The notes under the pieces were generated by a model, which did no database searches, was not told where the DNA came from, and saw nothing but the letters and a program-made list of their open reading frames with translations. Shown here piece after piece: positions 7,299-15,810 of a stretch of 15,810 nt of DNA (the first letter of the stretch is position 1; each line of letters opens with the position of its first letter). The stretch comes from Magnetococcales bacterium (GTDB taxonomy: Bacteria > Pseudomonadota > Magnetococcia > Magnetococcales > DC0425bin3), in contig JADGCJ010000072.1 in NCBI GenBank assembly GCA_015229045.1, positions 1-15,810 on the forward strand. Reading direction: 5' to 3'. The translations under genes and the position numbers were made by a program.

Positions 7299-7325
7299 AA
7301 AAAACACCTTCACAGGAGAATCCTG
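7299..7325 (-). terminator. Short hairpin plus T-run after the lipoprotein gene
   Basis: On the minus strand CAGGA-TTC-TCCTG (7325-7313) is followed by TGAAGGTG and then six T (7304-7299), about 35-60 bp beyond the lipoprotein stop. The 5-bp stem is short and the T-run is eight bases away, so this is a modest rho-independent candidate. Confidence 0.4.
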
Positions 7326-7359
7326 CGAATCTCAACCAGAGCTGCGAGAAACACCCCCC

Positions 7360-9282
7360 TCACTCATAATTTGCCAACCCCAACACATTCCGCCGCGACG
7401 CCGGAGGTTGCCAGCTGTTGTTGCGCAGGTCGAGGGGATGGGGAAGAAAGCTTTGCAGGTGGATGGCATTGCCGACGAAGCGATTGCCGAAGATGCGGGG
7501 TTTGGCCTGGCCCATGACGATCACCGCGCCGGCATCGCCGCCTTGGAGTGTGCATCCTTCGATGAACGGTTGGCTGGCACCACGAATCTCCATGGCGCTG
7601 GTGCGACTCTCCACAATGCGGCTGTCAATGATGCGCGGGGCACCCTCGGCGATGACCAGCGGAACGCCACCTTGATGAATCTCCATCCCCTGCAAGACGA
7701 CGGATCGGCGCGATTCAAGGATGAGAAAGGTGGCAAATCCGGCGGGATCGGCGGGTTCCACCACCACGGGACGCTCCTGGTCACCGAGAACGGTCATGCC
7801 CCCACGCACCGTGAGAGCGGCCCGACCATGCACCAGGATGCGGGTGCCCGCCTCGATCACGAGCAGGCCTCTTTCGGTCACCATGGCCGGTTCCGCAAGA
7901 TGATAAGGTCCGGTCGCGGACGTCAGCCGGACAGGGCCATCAATGAGGGCGGGTATCCGCTGGAACAGGATCTTTTCGCTTTGTGCAGCCTCGTCACCAA
8001 CACCATCCACGCCCCGGATGACCTCCGTCGATCGGTTGCCTGCCCGATCGACAGCCACAACCCGATAGTATTGGGTTGGCCGAGGCAGGGGGAGGTCGGG
8101 AAGCACATGCTGAACCCCGGTCGTCGACTGAATGACCGTAAAAGGCCCCTCGAAGGCTGAAGCCACGGCGATTTGATACCCTCTGACGTCGGGGTCGGGC
8201 GATGGCTGCCAATTCATGACCAGGGTGTTGTCCTGCAGGCGCAGGGTCAGCTCGGTCACCGGGCCGGGGGGCCGGTTGTCAACGGTCACGCTGCCCGGGG
8301 AAGCAACGTTCTCCCGCACCACGCCGAAGCTGTCGCGCAGGATACCCACCACCGGAGCAAGCTCCACATTCTCGTCGGGACCAAACACAACCCTGGCCGT
8401 ATACAATCCGGGTGTCTGGCTCGATTCGGTCAAGGGAACGGGGCGAAGACCCGGAATACGGACCGAGGCCGCCATGGCCGGCGTACCATCCAGAAGCAGA
8501 CTCAGAATGTCACCATTCCTGAGGATACGCCCCACACCATCGTGCGCCACATGCCGGATCGCCAGTCGGGGTTTACCTGAAGGTTGGGGTGGTTCGGGCA
8601 TCTCGGCTGCCACCCCGACACCAAGATTGTCGGCAACTTCGAGCAAACCCCGCTCACGGCTGGAGAGGGTCGCCCGGGACTGGGCCACCATGCGTCCCAA
8701 CGGCGTCGTCGGGTCCACAAGCTCGGCATCGGACAGGGTCCGGGTCTGCCGCTCGGTCAGCCAGAGAAGATGCCCGGCGGCATCGAGCAGGCGCAAACGT
8801 ACACCCAGACGTGGCGGCATCTCCGTCTCGCCGGGGGCATAGTGCGTGATCTCACCCAGCAGCAGACCATCCACTCCCAGAAGGCGACACAACTCGGCGG
8901 GGTCTCGGCTCGCAGCCTCATCCGGATTCGTGATCCCGGCTGCGGCCAGCTTGGCATCACTTTCCGGCCAGGGAGTGACCTGATAACTCTTCTGCGCCAC
9001 CTGGTTGACAAGGCGCTGCCGGACCAGGGTCAGGGGATACTCCTGGCTGGTGTGGTCCAGGAAGGGGGGTACGGCGATGCGCTGCGGAAAAGGGATCGTC
9101 TTCCCCGCCTCGGGGGAGAGGAGTGTCCGAAAGCTCTCCCGGGGAGAGGTTGGCTCGCCCCGAGGAGCAGGGACGGAGATCCTGGCATCCTGGCGGACAG
9201 GCGTGACACAACCTGCCCATGTCACCAAAAGCAGGGAGAGCATCGGACCAGCCAGCCACGGTTTTTGACGACAAGGGGTCAT
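7360..9282 (-). CDS. Mosaic lipoprotein: GNA1162/DUF799-like, Fn3-like and right-handed beta-helix regions
   Basis: About 640 aa with a type II signal peptide: basic n-region (CRQKPW), hydrophobic MLSLLLVTWAGC and a lipobox cysteine 25 residues from the preferred ATG. Numbered from the upstream ATG at 9300, residues about 74-185 (IAVPPFLDHT...GVDGLLLGEITHYAPG) resemble the GNA1162/DUF799 family of outer-membrane lipoproteins. Residues about 340-425 (PGPVTELTL...NWQPSPDPDVRGYQI...YYRVVAVDRAGNRS) are a fibronectin type III-like fold. The C-terminal part has beta-helix-like rungs (PRIIDSRIVES, PFIEGCTLQGG, PRIFGNRFVGN). It probably faces the periplasm or surface as a binding scaffold; its partner is unknown. 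The ATG at 9282 is preferred because GGGAG lies about 11 bases upstream. It is the second gene of a pair with 9323-10387. Confidence 0.8.
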   Translation of the reverse strand: MTPCRQKPWLAGPMLSLLLVTWAGCVTPVRQDARISVPAPRGEPTSPRESFRTLLSPEAGKTIPFPQRIAVPPFLDHTSQEYPLTLVRQRLVNQVAQKSYQVTPWPESDAKLAAAGITNPDEAASRDPAELCRLLGVDGLLLGEITHYAPGETEMPPRLGVRLRLLDAAGHLLWLTERQTRTLSDAELVDPTTPLGRMVAQSRATLSSRERGLLEVADNLGVGVAAEMPEPPQPSGKPRLAIRHVAHDGVGRILRNGDILSLLLDGTPAMAASVRIPGLRPVPLTESSQTPGLYTARVVFGPDENVELAPVVGILRDSFGVVRENVASPGSVTVDNRPPGPVTELTLRLQDNTLVMNWQPSPDPDVRGYQIAVASAFEGPFTVIQSTTGVQHVLPDLPLPRPTQYYRVVAVDRAGNRSTEVIRGVDGVGDEAAQSEKILFQRIPALIDGPVRLTSATGPYHLAEPAMVTERGLLVIEAGTRILVHGRAALTVRGGMTVLGDQERPVVVEPADPAGFATFLILESRRSVVLQGMEIHQGGVPLVIAEGAPRIIDSRIVESRTSAMEIRGASQPFIEGCTLQGGDAGAVIVMGQAKPRIFGNRFVGNAIHLQSFLPHPLDLRNNSWQPPASRRNVLGLANYE

Positions 9283-9322
9283 GACCTGGTCAACTCCCAT
9301 CCATGCACGAGAAACGGGGATA

Positions 9323-10387
9323 TCACTCCTGATTCTGGCCCAAACGGACCCTTTTTTTAAAGTTCTTTTTCACTTTCTGGCCACTTTCTCCCCCCATGAG
9401 CCACACATCCGGCTCGACGACCCATGCCGAGGCTTGTTGCACCACCCTGGCGCGTCCCTGGAGCTGGAGTCCTTCCGCGCTCAGGCGCAGGCCGGAGAGC
9501 TGGGTGGAAGGGTCATCCCTTTGTGCCAGCACGGCCAGTTGCTCGATGACCAGGGGTTCGCTGGAGGCAGGCGGCACCACGCCGGTAAATTGGGCCAGGA
9601 GCCGGTGAACGTTGCGCGTCTCCCGAAGCAGAAAAGGGAGCGAGTCGGGCGCCACGGGCTGGTCGTCGAGGATGGCGGGCAGGGTGATCCGGGTCGCCGA
9701 CGCCTGCCACACCTCCCGCCCCGGGGTGACACTCAACACCTCCAGGAGGGAATCCCTGGCCTGAATGCCTTCGATTTCCAGGGAGGGCAGGCTGATCCGG
9801 CCCGGACATTGCGGATTGCCCGTCGCCTGCAAGGCTGCGAACGTCACATCACGCAAGGGAGGCAAACCGGGGATACCCCCCGGCATGCGTTGGAGATTGC
9901 CTGCCGCCACGGTGAGATCCCAGCGATTCTCCCCATCGCGCCGCAGGTGGATGGTCTCCAGCTTGCCCTCCGGCAGGATTGCCTTGTCAATCTGGATGTC
10001 AACTCCCTTGCCAGCCAACCGGGCAACCACCCCCTCCAGGCGCAGATCATGGATGGGCAGCTGCACCCCCCTGAGGGCCGGGGAGCGGGTCCAGAGGGCG
10101 ATCAGCTCGGCGATGCGTTGTGGATCGCCCTGAAAAGAGTCGAGGCGCAACTCCACCTGCACCGGCGCAAGAGAGTGGATGACGAGCCTGCCACGCATCT
10201 GCATGGTCGGTTCGTCCATCTTGAGGATTTGTTCCAGCAGTTCGGCTTTGGGCCGGGGCGTGAAGGCGATCTGGACCGGCGCAGCGCGGCAGGAGGGATC
10301 CCCCTCCGGCAACGCGGCAGAGGATGCAGCCAACACAGGCCCGGTCAGCAACAGGTGAATCAGAAGAAAGCGCAACAAAAGTGTCAT
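9323..10387 (-). CDS. Signal-peptide protein of unknown function, upstream partner of the lipoprotein
   Basis: A 354-aa protein with a clear Sec signal (MTLLLRFLLIHLLLTGPVLA, likely cleavage after VLA) and no further membrane segment, so it is probably periplasmic. The body has repeated amphipathic beta-like strands (MRGRLVIHSLAPVQVELRL, LPIHDLRLEGVVARLAG, LSGLRLSAEGLQLQGRARVV). These loosely recall AsmA- or TamB-type beta-rich proteins, but I cannot assign a family. The C-terminus is basic (VKKNFKKRVR). The stop codon carries AGGAG and lies 22-40 bp before the lipoprotein start, indicating an operon. The start at 10387 has only a weak ribosome-binding site. Possible roles in envelope assembly are inference from context. 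Confidence 0.75.
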   Translation of the reverse strand: MTLLLRFLLIHLLLTGPVLAASSAALPEGDPSCRAAPVQIAFTPRPKAELLEQILKMDEPTMQMRGRLVIHSLAPVQVELRLDSFQGDPQRIAELIALWTRSPALRGVQLPIHDLRLEGVVARLAGKGVDIQIDKAILPEGKLETIHLRRDGENRWDLTVAAGNLQRMPGGIPGLPPLRDVTFAALQATGNPQCPGRISLPSLEIEGIQARDSLLEVLSVTPGREVWQASATRITLPAILDDQPVAPDSLPFLLRETRNVHRLLAQFTGVVPPASSEPLVIEQLAVLAQRDDPSTQLSGLRLSAEGLQLQGRARVVQQASAWVVEPDVWLMGGESGQKVKKNFKKRVRLGQNQE

Positions 10388-10460
10388 AAGAAAGATCCAT
10401 GTAAACTTTGGCTGAAAAGAGGTAGAGTGCAGCGACGCTCACGATCAGGAGGAGTGGATT

Positions 10461-10718
10461 ATGGTAACAGTCACGTTTGATACGCTGAAAGTGGTAGAAA
10501 CCTTGCGGTCAGCCGGTCTGACGGAAGAGATGGCCAAAGGCATCACTCACGCTCTCAAAATGGTAACAGATGCACGCCTGGATGAACTGGCAACAAAACG
10601 CGATCTTGTCGAGGCTGAAAATCGTCTGGTCAAATGGGTTGCCGCCATGTTTGTCGCCCAGTCCGCTCTCATCATCACCGCCATGTTTGCCATGTTCAGG
10701 ATTTTCTCCGGGCATTGA
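10461..10718 (+). CDS. DUF1640-like small coiled-coil membrane protein
   Basis: An 85-aa protein starting MVTVTFDTLKVVETLRSAGL, the N-terminal pattern of the DUF1640 (CCDC90/MCU-regulator-like) family. This is followed by a helical, charge-patterned segment (EEMAKGITHAL...ELATKRDLVEAENRL) able to form a coiled coil, and one C-terminal membrane helix from about residue 58 to 81. A strong AGGAGG lies about nine bases before the ATG. It is shorter than many relatives, having only about one heptad block. Cellular function is unknown. A remnant of a second copy lies at 12848-12928 after the HDOD-MBL pair. It is divergent from the envelope pair, with 73 bp between the starts. Confidence 0.85.
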   Translation: MVTVTFDTLKVVETLRSAGLTEEMAKGITHALKMVTDARLDELATKRDLVEAENRLVKWVAAMFVAQSALIITAMFAMFRIFSGH

Positions 10719-11071
10719 AACCGACGCCGCCGATTGTACGCCAAACCGCTGCGTTAATCCCCCCCGTTTGTGCAAAGATATTCTCCGCCCTTGGCATAAC
10801 AAATCGTTGCCCCCCGTCAACACCATCTCTGCACCCTTGCAGAAAAAGTGGCACAAATCTGGCTTATCCATCCGTGCGTTGTGCATCCTGGTGAATGTCG
10901 CGCAGCGTGGATGCCGGAGAGGTGCCGTCTTCTGTTTTCACCACGAACGATAAAAAAGCACTGTACCCGGGAGGAGTTGCCGGGTAACTTGTCCGGAGAG
11001 TTCGTCATTAACATCAACGCTTGCCCTGTTTGTCCCACGGGCTGCGGGTCTCTGCTCGGTTGTATGCCATC
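10719..11071 (+). other. 353-bp leader/intergenic region before the HDOD gene
   Basis: No convincing gene. It contains a CTGCA-CCCT-TGCAG hairpin near 10829-10842, a sigma-54-type promoter candidate at 10849-10865, and the hairpin TACCCGG-GAGGAGTTG-CCGGGTA at 10964-10986, preceded by an A-run. If transcription starts about 12 bp after the promoter, the HDOD leader RNA is roughly 200 nt and includes that hairpin, whose loop displays a Shine-Dalgarno-like GAGGAG. No known riboswitch consensus was recognised. Confidence 0.5.
10849..10865 (+). promoter_or_regulatory. Sigma-54 (RpoN) -24/-12 promoter candidate
   Basis: TGGCACAAATCTGGCTT matches the RpoN consensus TGGCACG-N4-TTGCA/T. The -24 part TGGCAC is exact, GG (10850-10851) and GC (10862-10863) are separated by exactly ten bases as required, and only two of the informative positions differ. 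It points toward the HDOD gene 207 bp downstream. HDOD genes are often tied to motility and signalling regulation, which fits RpoN control, but that link is inference. Confidence 0.5.
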
Positions 11072-11923
11072 ATGGGAGAATTGCATCAAAAGTTGGTCAA
11101 GATGGTGGACAAGATGCCCGCCTTTCCAAGAAGTGTGCATCGCGTCCTGCAATTGACCTCGGATCTGAATTACAGCCACAAAGAGCTGATCCGTATCATT
11201 AATCATGATCCGGTCATGACCCTCAAAGTTCTCAAGATGGTCAACTCGGCCTATTTTGGACTGCCAGACCAGGTGGCCTCGATCAGTCAGGCGGTGGTCT
11301 CCCTGAGCATGAACACCATCAAGAATATTGCGTTGAGCGTGGCTGCGCGGGGAATGTTGCCTCAACTGGACCACGGAGGGCTGCATACCGGCCAGTTTTT
11401 ACTCCACGCCGTAGGCGTGGGAACCGTGGCCAGGCTCCTGGCCCGCAGGCTTGACCTGTCAAACCGGGAGGTGACCGAGTGTTTTGTGGCCGGTCTGCTG
11501 CACGACTTTGGCAAGCTGCTCTTTTCCCAATTCATGCCGGGGGAGTTTCAGGAGGCCCTGATCAGCGCCAGAGTCGAGGGAATACCCCTGCACCAGGCCG
11601 AAAAAAAATGGATCGGGGCAGACCACACCGAGGTTGCCTCTCTGCTCGGCGAAAAATGGCATCTGCCATCCGGATTGGTCACGGCCATCCGCTGCCATCA
11701 CGATCCCCATGACACGGCGCCCGACTCCCCCATACTCCATTGCGTCCAGGCTGCCAACAGCATCACCAAGCTGTTGCAGTTTGGCGACGCAGGCAATCCC
11801 CGTCCAGCCCCCTTCTCCCCTGCCCTCTTGCAGCGTTTCGGCATGGATGCGGATGCCCTGATGCAATCCCTGGAAAACCTGAAAGAAGAGCTGCGCAAGG
11901 TACAACTTTTCGTCCGTCTGTAA
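11072..11923 (+). CDS. HDOD domain signalling protein
   Basis: A 283-aa single-domain HDOD protein. The N-terminal LPxLP-like segment KMPAFPRSVHRVLQLTSD and the core IINHDPVMTLKVLKMVNSAYFG and ISQAVVSLSMNTIKNIALS are the defining blocks. HD-like residues remain at H112, H144-D145 (GLLHDFGKLL), H185 and H209/H210. HDOD proteins act as non-enzymatic or weakly enzymatic scaffolds in second-messenger, motility and stress signalling. No GGDEF, EAL or receiver domain is attached. The ATG at 11072 is chosen because homology begins there; a TTG at 11021 in the same frame adds 17 unlike residues. No strong ribosome-binding site is seen. The MBL gene follows 18 bp later, so they are co-transcribed. Confidence 0.9.
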   Translation: MGELHQKLVKMVDKMPAFPRSVHRVLQLTSDLNYSHKELIRIINHDPVMTLKVLKMVNSAYFGLPDQVASISQAVVSLSMNTIKNIALSVAARGMLPQLDHGGLHTGQFLLHAVGVGTVARLLARRLDLSNREVTECFVAGLLHDFGKLLFSQFMPGEFQEALISARVEGIPLHQAEKKWIGADHTEVASLLGEKWHLPSGLVTAIRCHHDPHDTAPDSPILHCVQAANSITKLLQFGDAGNPRPAPFSPALLQRFGMDADALMQSLENLKEELRKVQLFVRL

Positions 11924-11941
11924 TCGTCTGGGAGGGTAGCC

Positions 11942-12829
11942 TTGAAATTCCGTTTTTGGGGTGTACGTGGTTCCATTGCCTGTCCCGGTCCCCACACCAT
12001 CAAGTATGGGGGAAACACCACATGCATTGAAATCCGTACCGACAATAACGAGCTGATCATCCTGGATGCCGGGACAGGCATTTTTCCCCTCTCCCATACC
12101 CTGTTCAAGGAACTCCCCTTGACCTGTCATGTTTTTGTCACCCATACGCACTGGGATCACATCCAGGGTCTCCCCTTTTTCATACCAACCTTCATACCCG
12201 GCAACACGATCCACCTGCACGGAGCCTTCGATCCCATCCGCAATGGCGACCTGCGGGAGGTTTTGTCCCGGCAGATGGACTATTGCTACTTTCCGGTCCG
12301 GGAGGCGGAACTCCAGGCCAACATGCACTACGTCACCCTTCGGGAGCGGCAGGCCATCCAGGTGGGAGAGGCCAAGGTGATCAATATTTTCATGAACCAT
12401 CCGGTACTCAATTTTGGCTATCGGGTGGACTGCGGTGGCAAGTCCCTCTTTTTTACCGGCGACCACGAACCTATGAGCAACATCTACGACGAGGGCGATG
12501 CGGAGTTTGCCGAATACCAAACGCTCCTGGACAGGAAGCACCGTGCCATCGTTGAGTTTATCCGCGATGTGGATGTCCTGATCGCCGACACCAGCTACAC
12601 CCCGGAGGAGTACAAAACCAAAAAAGGCTGGGGCCATGGAACCTATGACACCAGCATCGCGCTGGCCCGCGAATGCGGCGCCAAAAAACTCTTTTTTACT
12701 CACCACGAACCCACACGATCCGATGCCGCCCTCGAAAAGGTGTTCCAAGAGGCCATGGAGAGACACCCCCGCCAGCCCAGGGATCCTGACTATCAGTTGG
12801 CTCAGGAGGGGGTGGTGTTTGAGGTGTGA
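11942..12829 (+). CDS. MBL-fold metallo-hydrolase (PhnP / cAMP-phosphodiesterase-like group)
   Basis: A 295-aa metallo-beta-lactamase fold protein. The N-terminus MKFRFWGVRGSIACPGP...YGGNTTCIEI is typical of stand-alone MBL hydrolases that often sit with signalling genes. Metal ligands are H68-x-H70-x-D72-H73 (VTHTHWDH), H153 (FMNHPV), D174 (FFTGDHE) and H254/H255 (FFTHHEPTRSD), with GWGHGT at 229-234. All ligands are present, so it should be active, perhaps on a phosphodiester; the substrate is unknown. It starts with TTG at 11942, supported by GGGAGGG about six to eight bases upstream and by homology starting exactly there. It is the second gene after the HDOD gene, with a DUF1640 remnant 18 bp after it. 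Confidence 0.88.
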   Translation: MKFRFWGVRGSIACPGPHTIKYGGNTTCIEIRTDNNELIILDAGTGIFPLSHTLFKELPLTCHVFVTHTHWDHIQGLPFFIPTFIPGNTIHLHGAFDPIRNGDLREVLSRQMDYCYFPVREAELQANMHYVTLRERQAIQVGEAKVINIFMNHPVLNFGYRVDCGGKSLFFTGDHEPMSNIYDEGDAEFAEYQTLLDRKHRAIVEFIRDVDVLIADTSYTPEEYKTKKGWGHGTYDTSIALARECGAKKLFFTHHEPTRSDAALEKVFQEAMERHPRQPRDPDYQLAQEGVVFEV

Positions 12830-12847
12830 TGGAAGGAGCAGGTTCCC

Positions 12848-15086
<2,239 letters not shown>

Positions 15087-15099
15087 GGATTGTTCATCG

Positions 15100-15690
15100 A
15101 TGGTCACCCTTGTCATCACCCGGCATGAGATACCTGCCACCACCTGGGCAGAGCTGGCCAACCGACTGGCCAACCAACAACCCGCTGCCCGAGGGGTATA
15201 CCTGTTTTTTACCGGCGCGGGAAGTGCTTTGGCCTTGACCCCCCTGCCCTGGCCTGATGCCGGGCGTGTGGTGTGTGCGGCGGCCTTCCTGCAAAGTCAG
15301 GGCGTGTGGCCCCCCGCCCTGCCGGGTCTGACTGTGGGGGGGCTGGCCAACCTGGGTCGTCTGGTACGCGAGAGCCGTCTGACAATTTCGTTGCCCCTTG
15401 TCAACTGGCCCACCCATCCCGGAGAGATCGGCCCCAAACGGGTGGCCATCCTGCTGGGAGACGACCTTGCCACGCCAGAAGCGGTCGAATCGTTGCGCCT
15501 GGCGGTCGGGTTGGCCGGATGTCAGCATCGGGTGACCCTTTACCGCGACCAGGGCTTCGATGGCAACCCCTCTTCCATCGACGCGCTGTTCCCTCCGGCG
15601 GCAAAACCCTATCTCGATTTCCTGCCGGAATTGGGCGTCACTTTCCGATCTGGCCCGGTGGGAACAGAATCGGTCATTGTGCGGGTATGA
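15100..15690 (+). CDS. DsrE-like protein with two tandem half-domains
   Basis: About 196 aa, cytosolic, no signal peptide or membrane segment. Two DsrE/DsrF-like segments are visible: one around GVYLFFTGAGSALALTPLP...LTVGGLANLGRLVRESRLTIS, and one around KRVAILLGDDLATPEAVESLRLAVGLAGCQHRVTLYRDQGF. DsrE-family proteins relay persulfide sulfur, but the classical cysteine position is not obvious here: only a cysteine in GLAGCQHR and one in VVCAAAF remain, so a sulfur-relay role is uncertain. The start may be the ATG at 15100 or the one at 15085, which would overlap the queA ATG; neither has a good ribosome-binding site. It is head-to-head with queA. About 80 bp without a gene follow before the end repeat. 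Confidence 0.65.
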   Translation: MVTLVITRHEIPATTWAELANRLANQQPAARGVYLFFTGAGSALALTPLPWPDAGRVVCAAAFLQSQGVWPPALPGLTVGGLANLGRLVRESRLTISLPLVNWPTHPGEIGPKRVAILLGDDLATPEAVESLRLAVGLAGCQHRVTLYRDQGFDGNPSSIDALFPPAAKPYLDFLPELGVTFRSGPVGTESVIVRV

Positions 15691-15773
15691 CGATCCCGGC
15701 CAGGCGGGGCATCACAGGGCAATCGCGTTTAAACTGCGTCTACGCAAAAAAAATGTTGGCATGAAAGATTTTA

Positions 15774-15810
15774 TTGGGGCTTCGCCCCAAACCCCACCAG
15801 GACTCTGTCC
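15774..15810. repeat. Second copy of the hairpin repeat at the window end
   Basis: It begins with the perfect hairpin TTGGGGC-TTC-GCCCCAA (15774-15790) and then continues identically to bases 1-29 of the window from 15782 to the end. The hairpin may also terminate the DsrE-like gene, about 85 bp after its stop, although no T-run follows it. The rest of the element is cut off here but is visible at 1-64. Confidence 0.8.

Noticed and set aside
7294..9360. Two plus-strand open frames (7294-8160 and 8584-9360)
   Set aside because: Both are antisense to the lipoprotein gene, whose signal peptide and domains are clear.
9281..10480. Open frame of about 399 codons on the plus strand
   Set aside because: Antisense to the signal-peptide protein at 9323-10387, rich in Gln/His/Arg as expected for a shadow frame, with no motif.
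10719..11071. Cyclic-di-GMP (GEMM) or other known riboswitch before the HDOD gene
   Set aside because: The conserved GEMM sequence blocks are not present; only a simple 7-bp hairpin is seen.

Overview
The window looks like chromosomal DNA of a Gram-negative proteobacterium. It carries a complete system for beta-lysylated elongation factor P, the queA/tgt queuosine pair, a lipobox lipoprotein, an HDOD signalling protein behind a sigma-54-like promoter, and a DUF1640 coiled-coil protein. Most genes are GC-rich (a sample line at 13501-13560 has 37 G/C of 60). A relative of Magnetococcia or a neighbouring deep proteobacterial lineage would fit, but that placement is only an impression. The two ends share 29 identical bases (1-29 and 15782-15810) within a hairpin-rich element. 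This suggests an assembly broken at a dispersed repeat, or less likely a circular molecule.

Layout. (i) 1-112 is the hairpin repeat. (ii) 113-2757 is an EF-P module: efp and epmA on the minus strand, and epmB divergent with only 32 bp between its start and that of efp. EpmB makes (R)-beta-lysine, EpmA loads it onto a lysine of EF-P, and modified EF-P relieves ribosome stalling at proline-rich motifs. The epmA start region carries a 53-bp-offset tandem duplication that leaves a short out-of-frame leader ORF ending on the epmA ATG (TGATG). (iii) 2758-7298 is an AT-richer island holding a two-gene antiphage-type operon on the minus strand: an OLD-family ABC ATPase/TOPRIM nuclease (GajA-like) and a UvrD-like helicase (GajB-like) overlapping by 4 nt. 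This is the Gabija / class 2 OLD arrangement, with both proteins longer than the best-known Gabija pair. A very AT-rich stretch of about 340 bp lies upstream (sample line 7141-7200: 12 G/C of 60).

(iv) 7299-10387 holds two envelope genes on the minus strand: a signal-peptide protein of unknown function, then a lipoprotein combining a GNA1162/DUF799-like domain, an Fn3-like domain and a right-handed beta-helix. (v) 10461-12928 on the plus strand holds a DUF1640 small membrane protein, a roughly 350-bp gap with a good sigma-54 promoter candidate, an HDOD protein, an MBL-fold hydrolase, and a 26-codon remnant of a second DUF1640 gene that runs into tgt. (vi) 12913-15086 is the queA-tgt operon on the minus strand (4-nt overlap). 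A DsrE-like protein is encoded divergently at 15100-15690, and the end repeat follows.

The housekeeping blocks are conventional. The most notable parts are the OLD-nuclease/helicase island, the duplicated epmA start, the sigma-54 candidate with its long leader, the mosaic lipoprotein, and the truncated DUF1640 copy. I found no tRNA, rRNA, CRISPR array, transposase or integrase.
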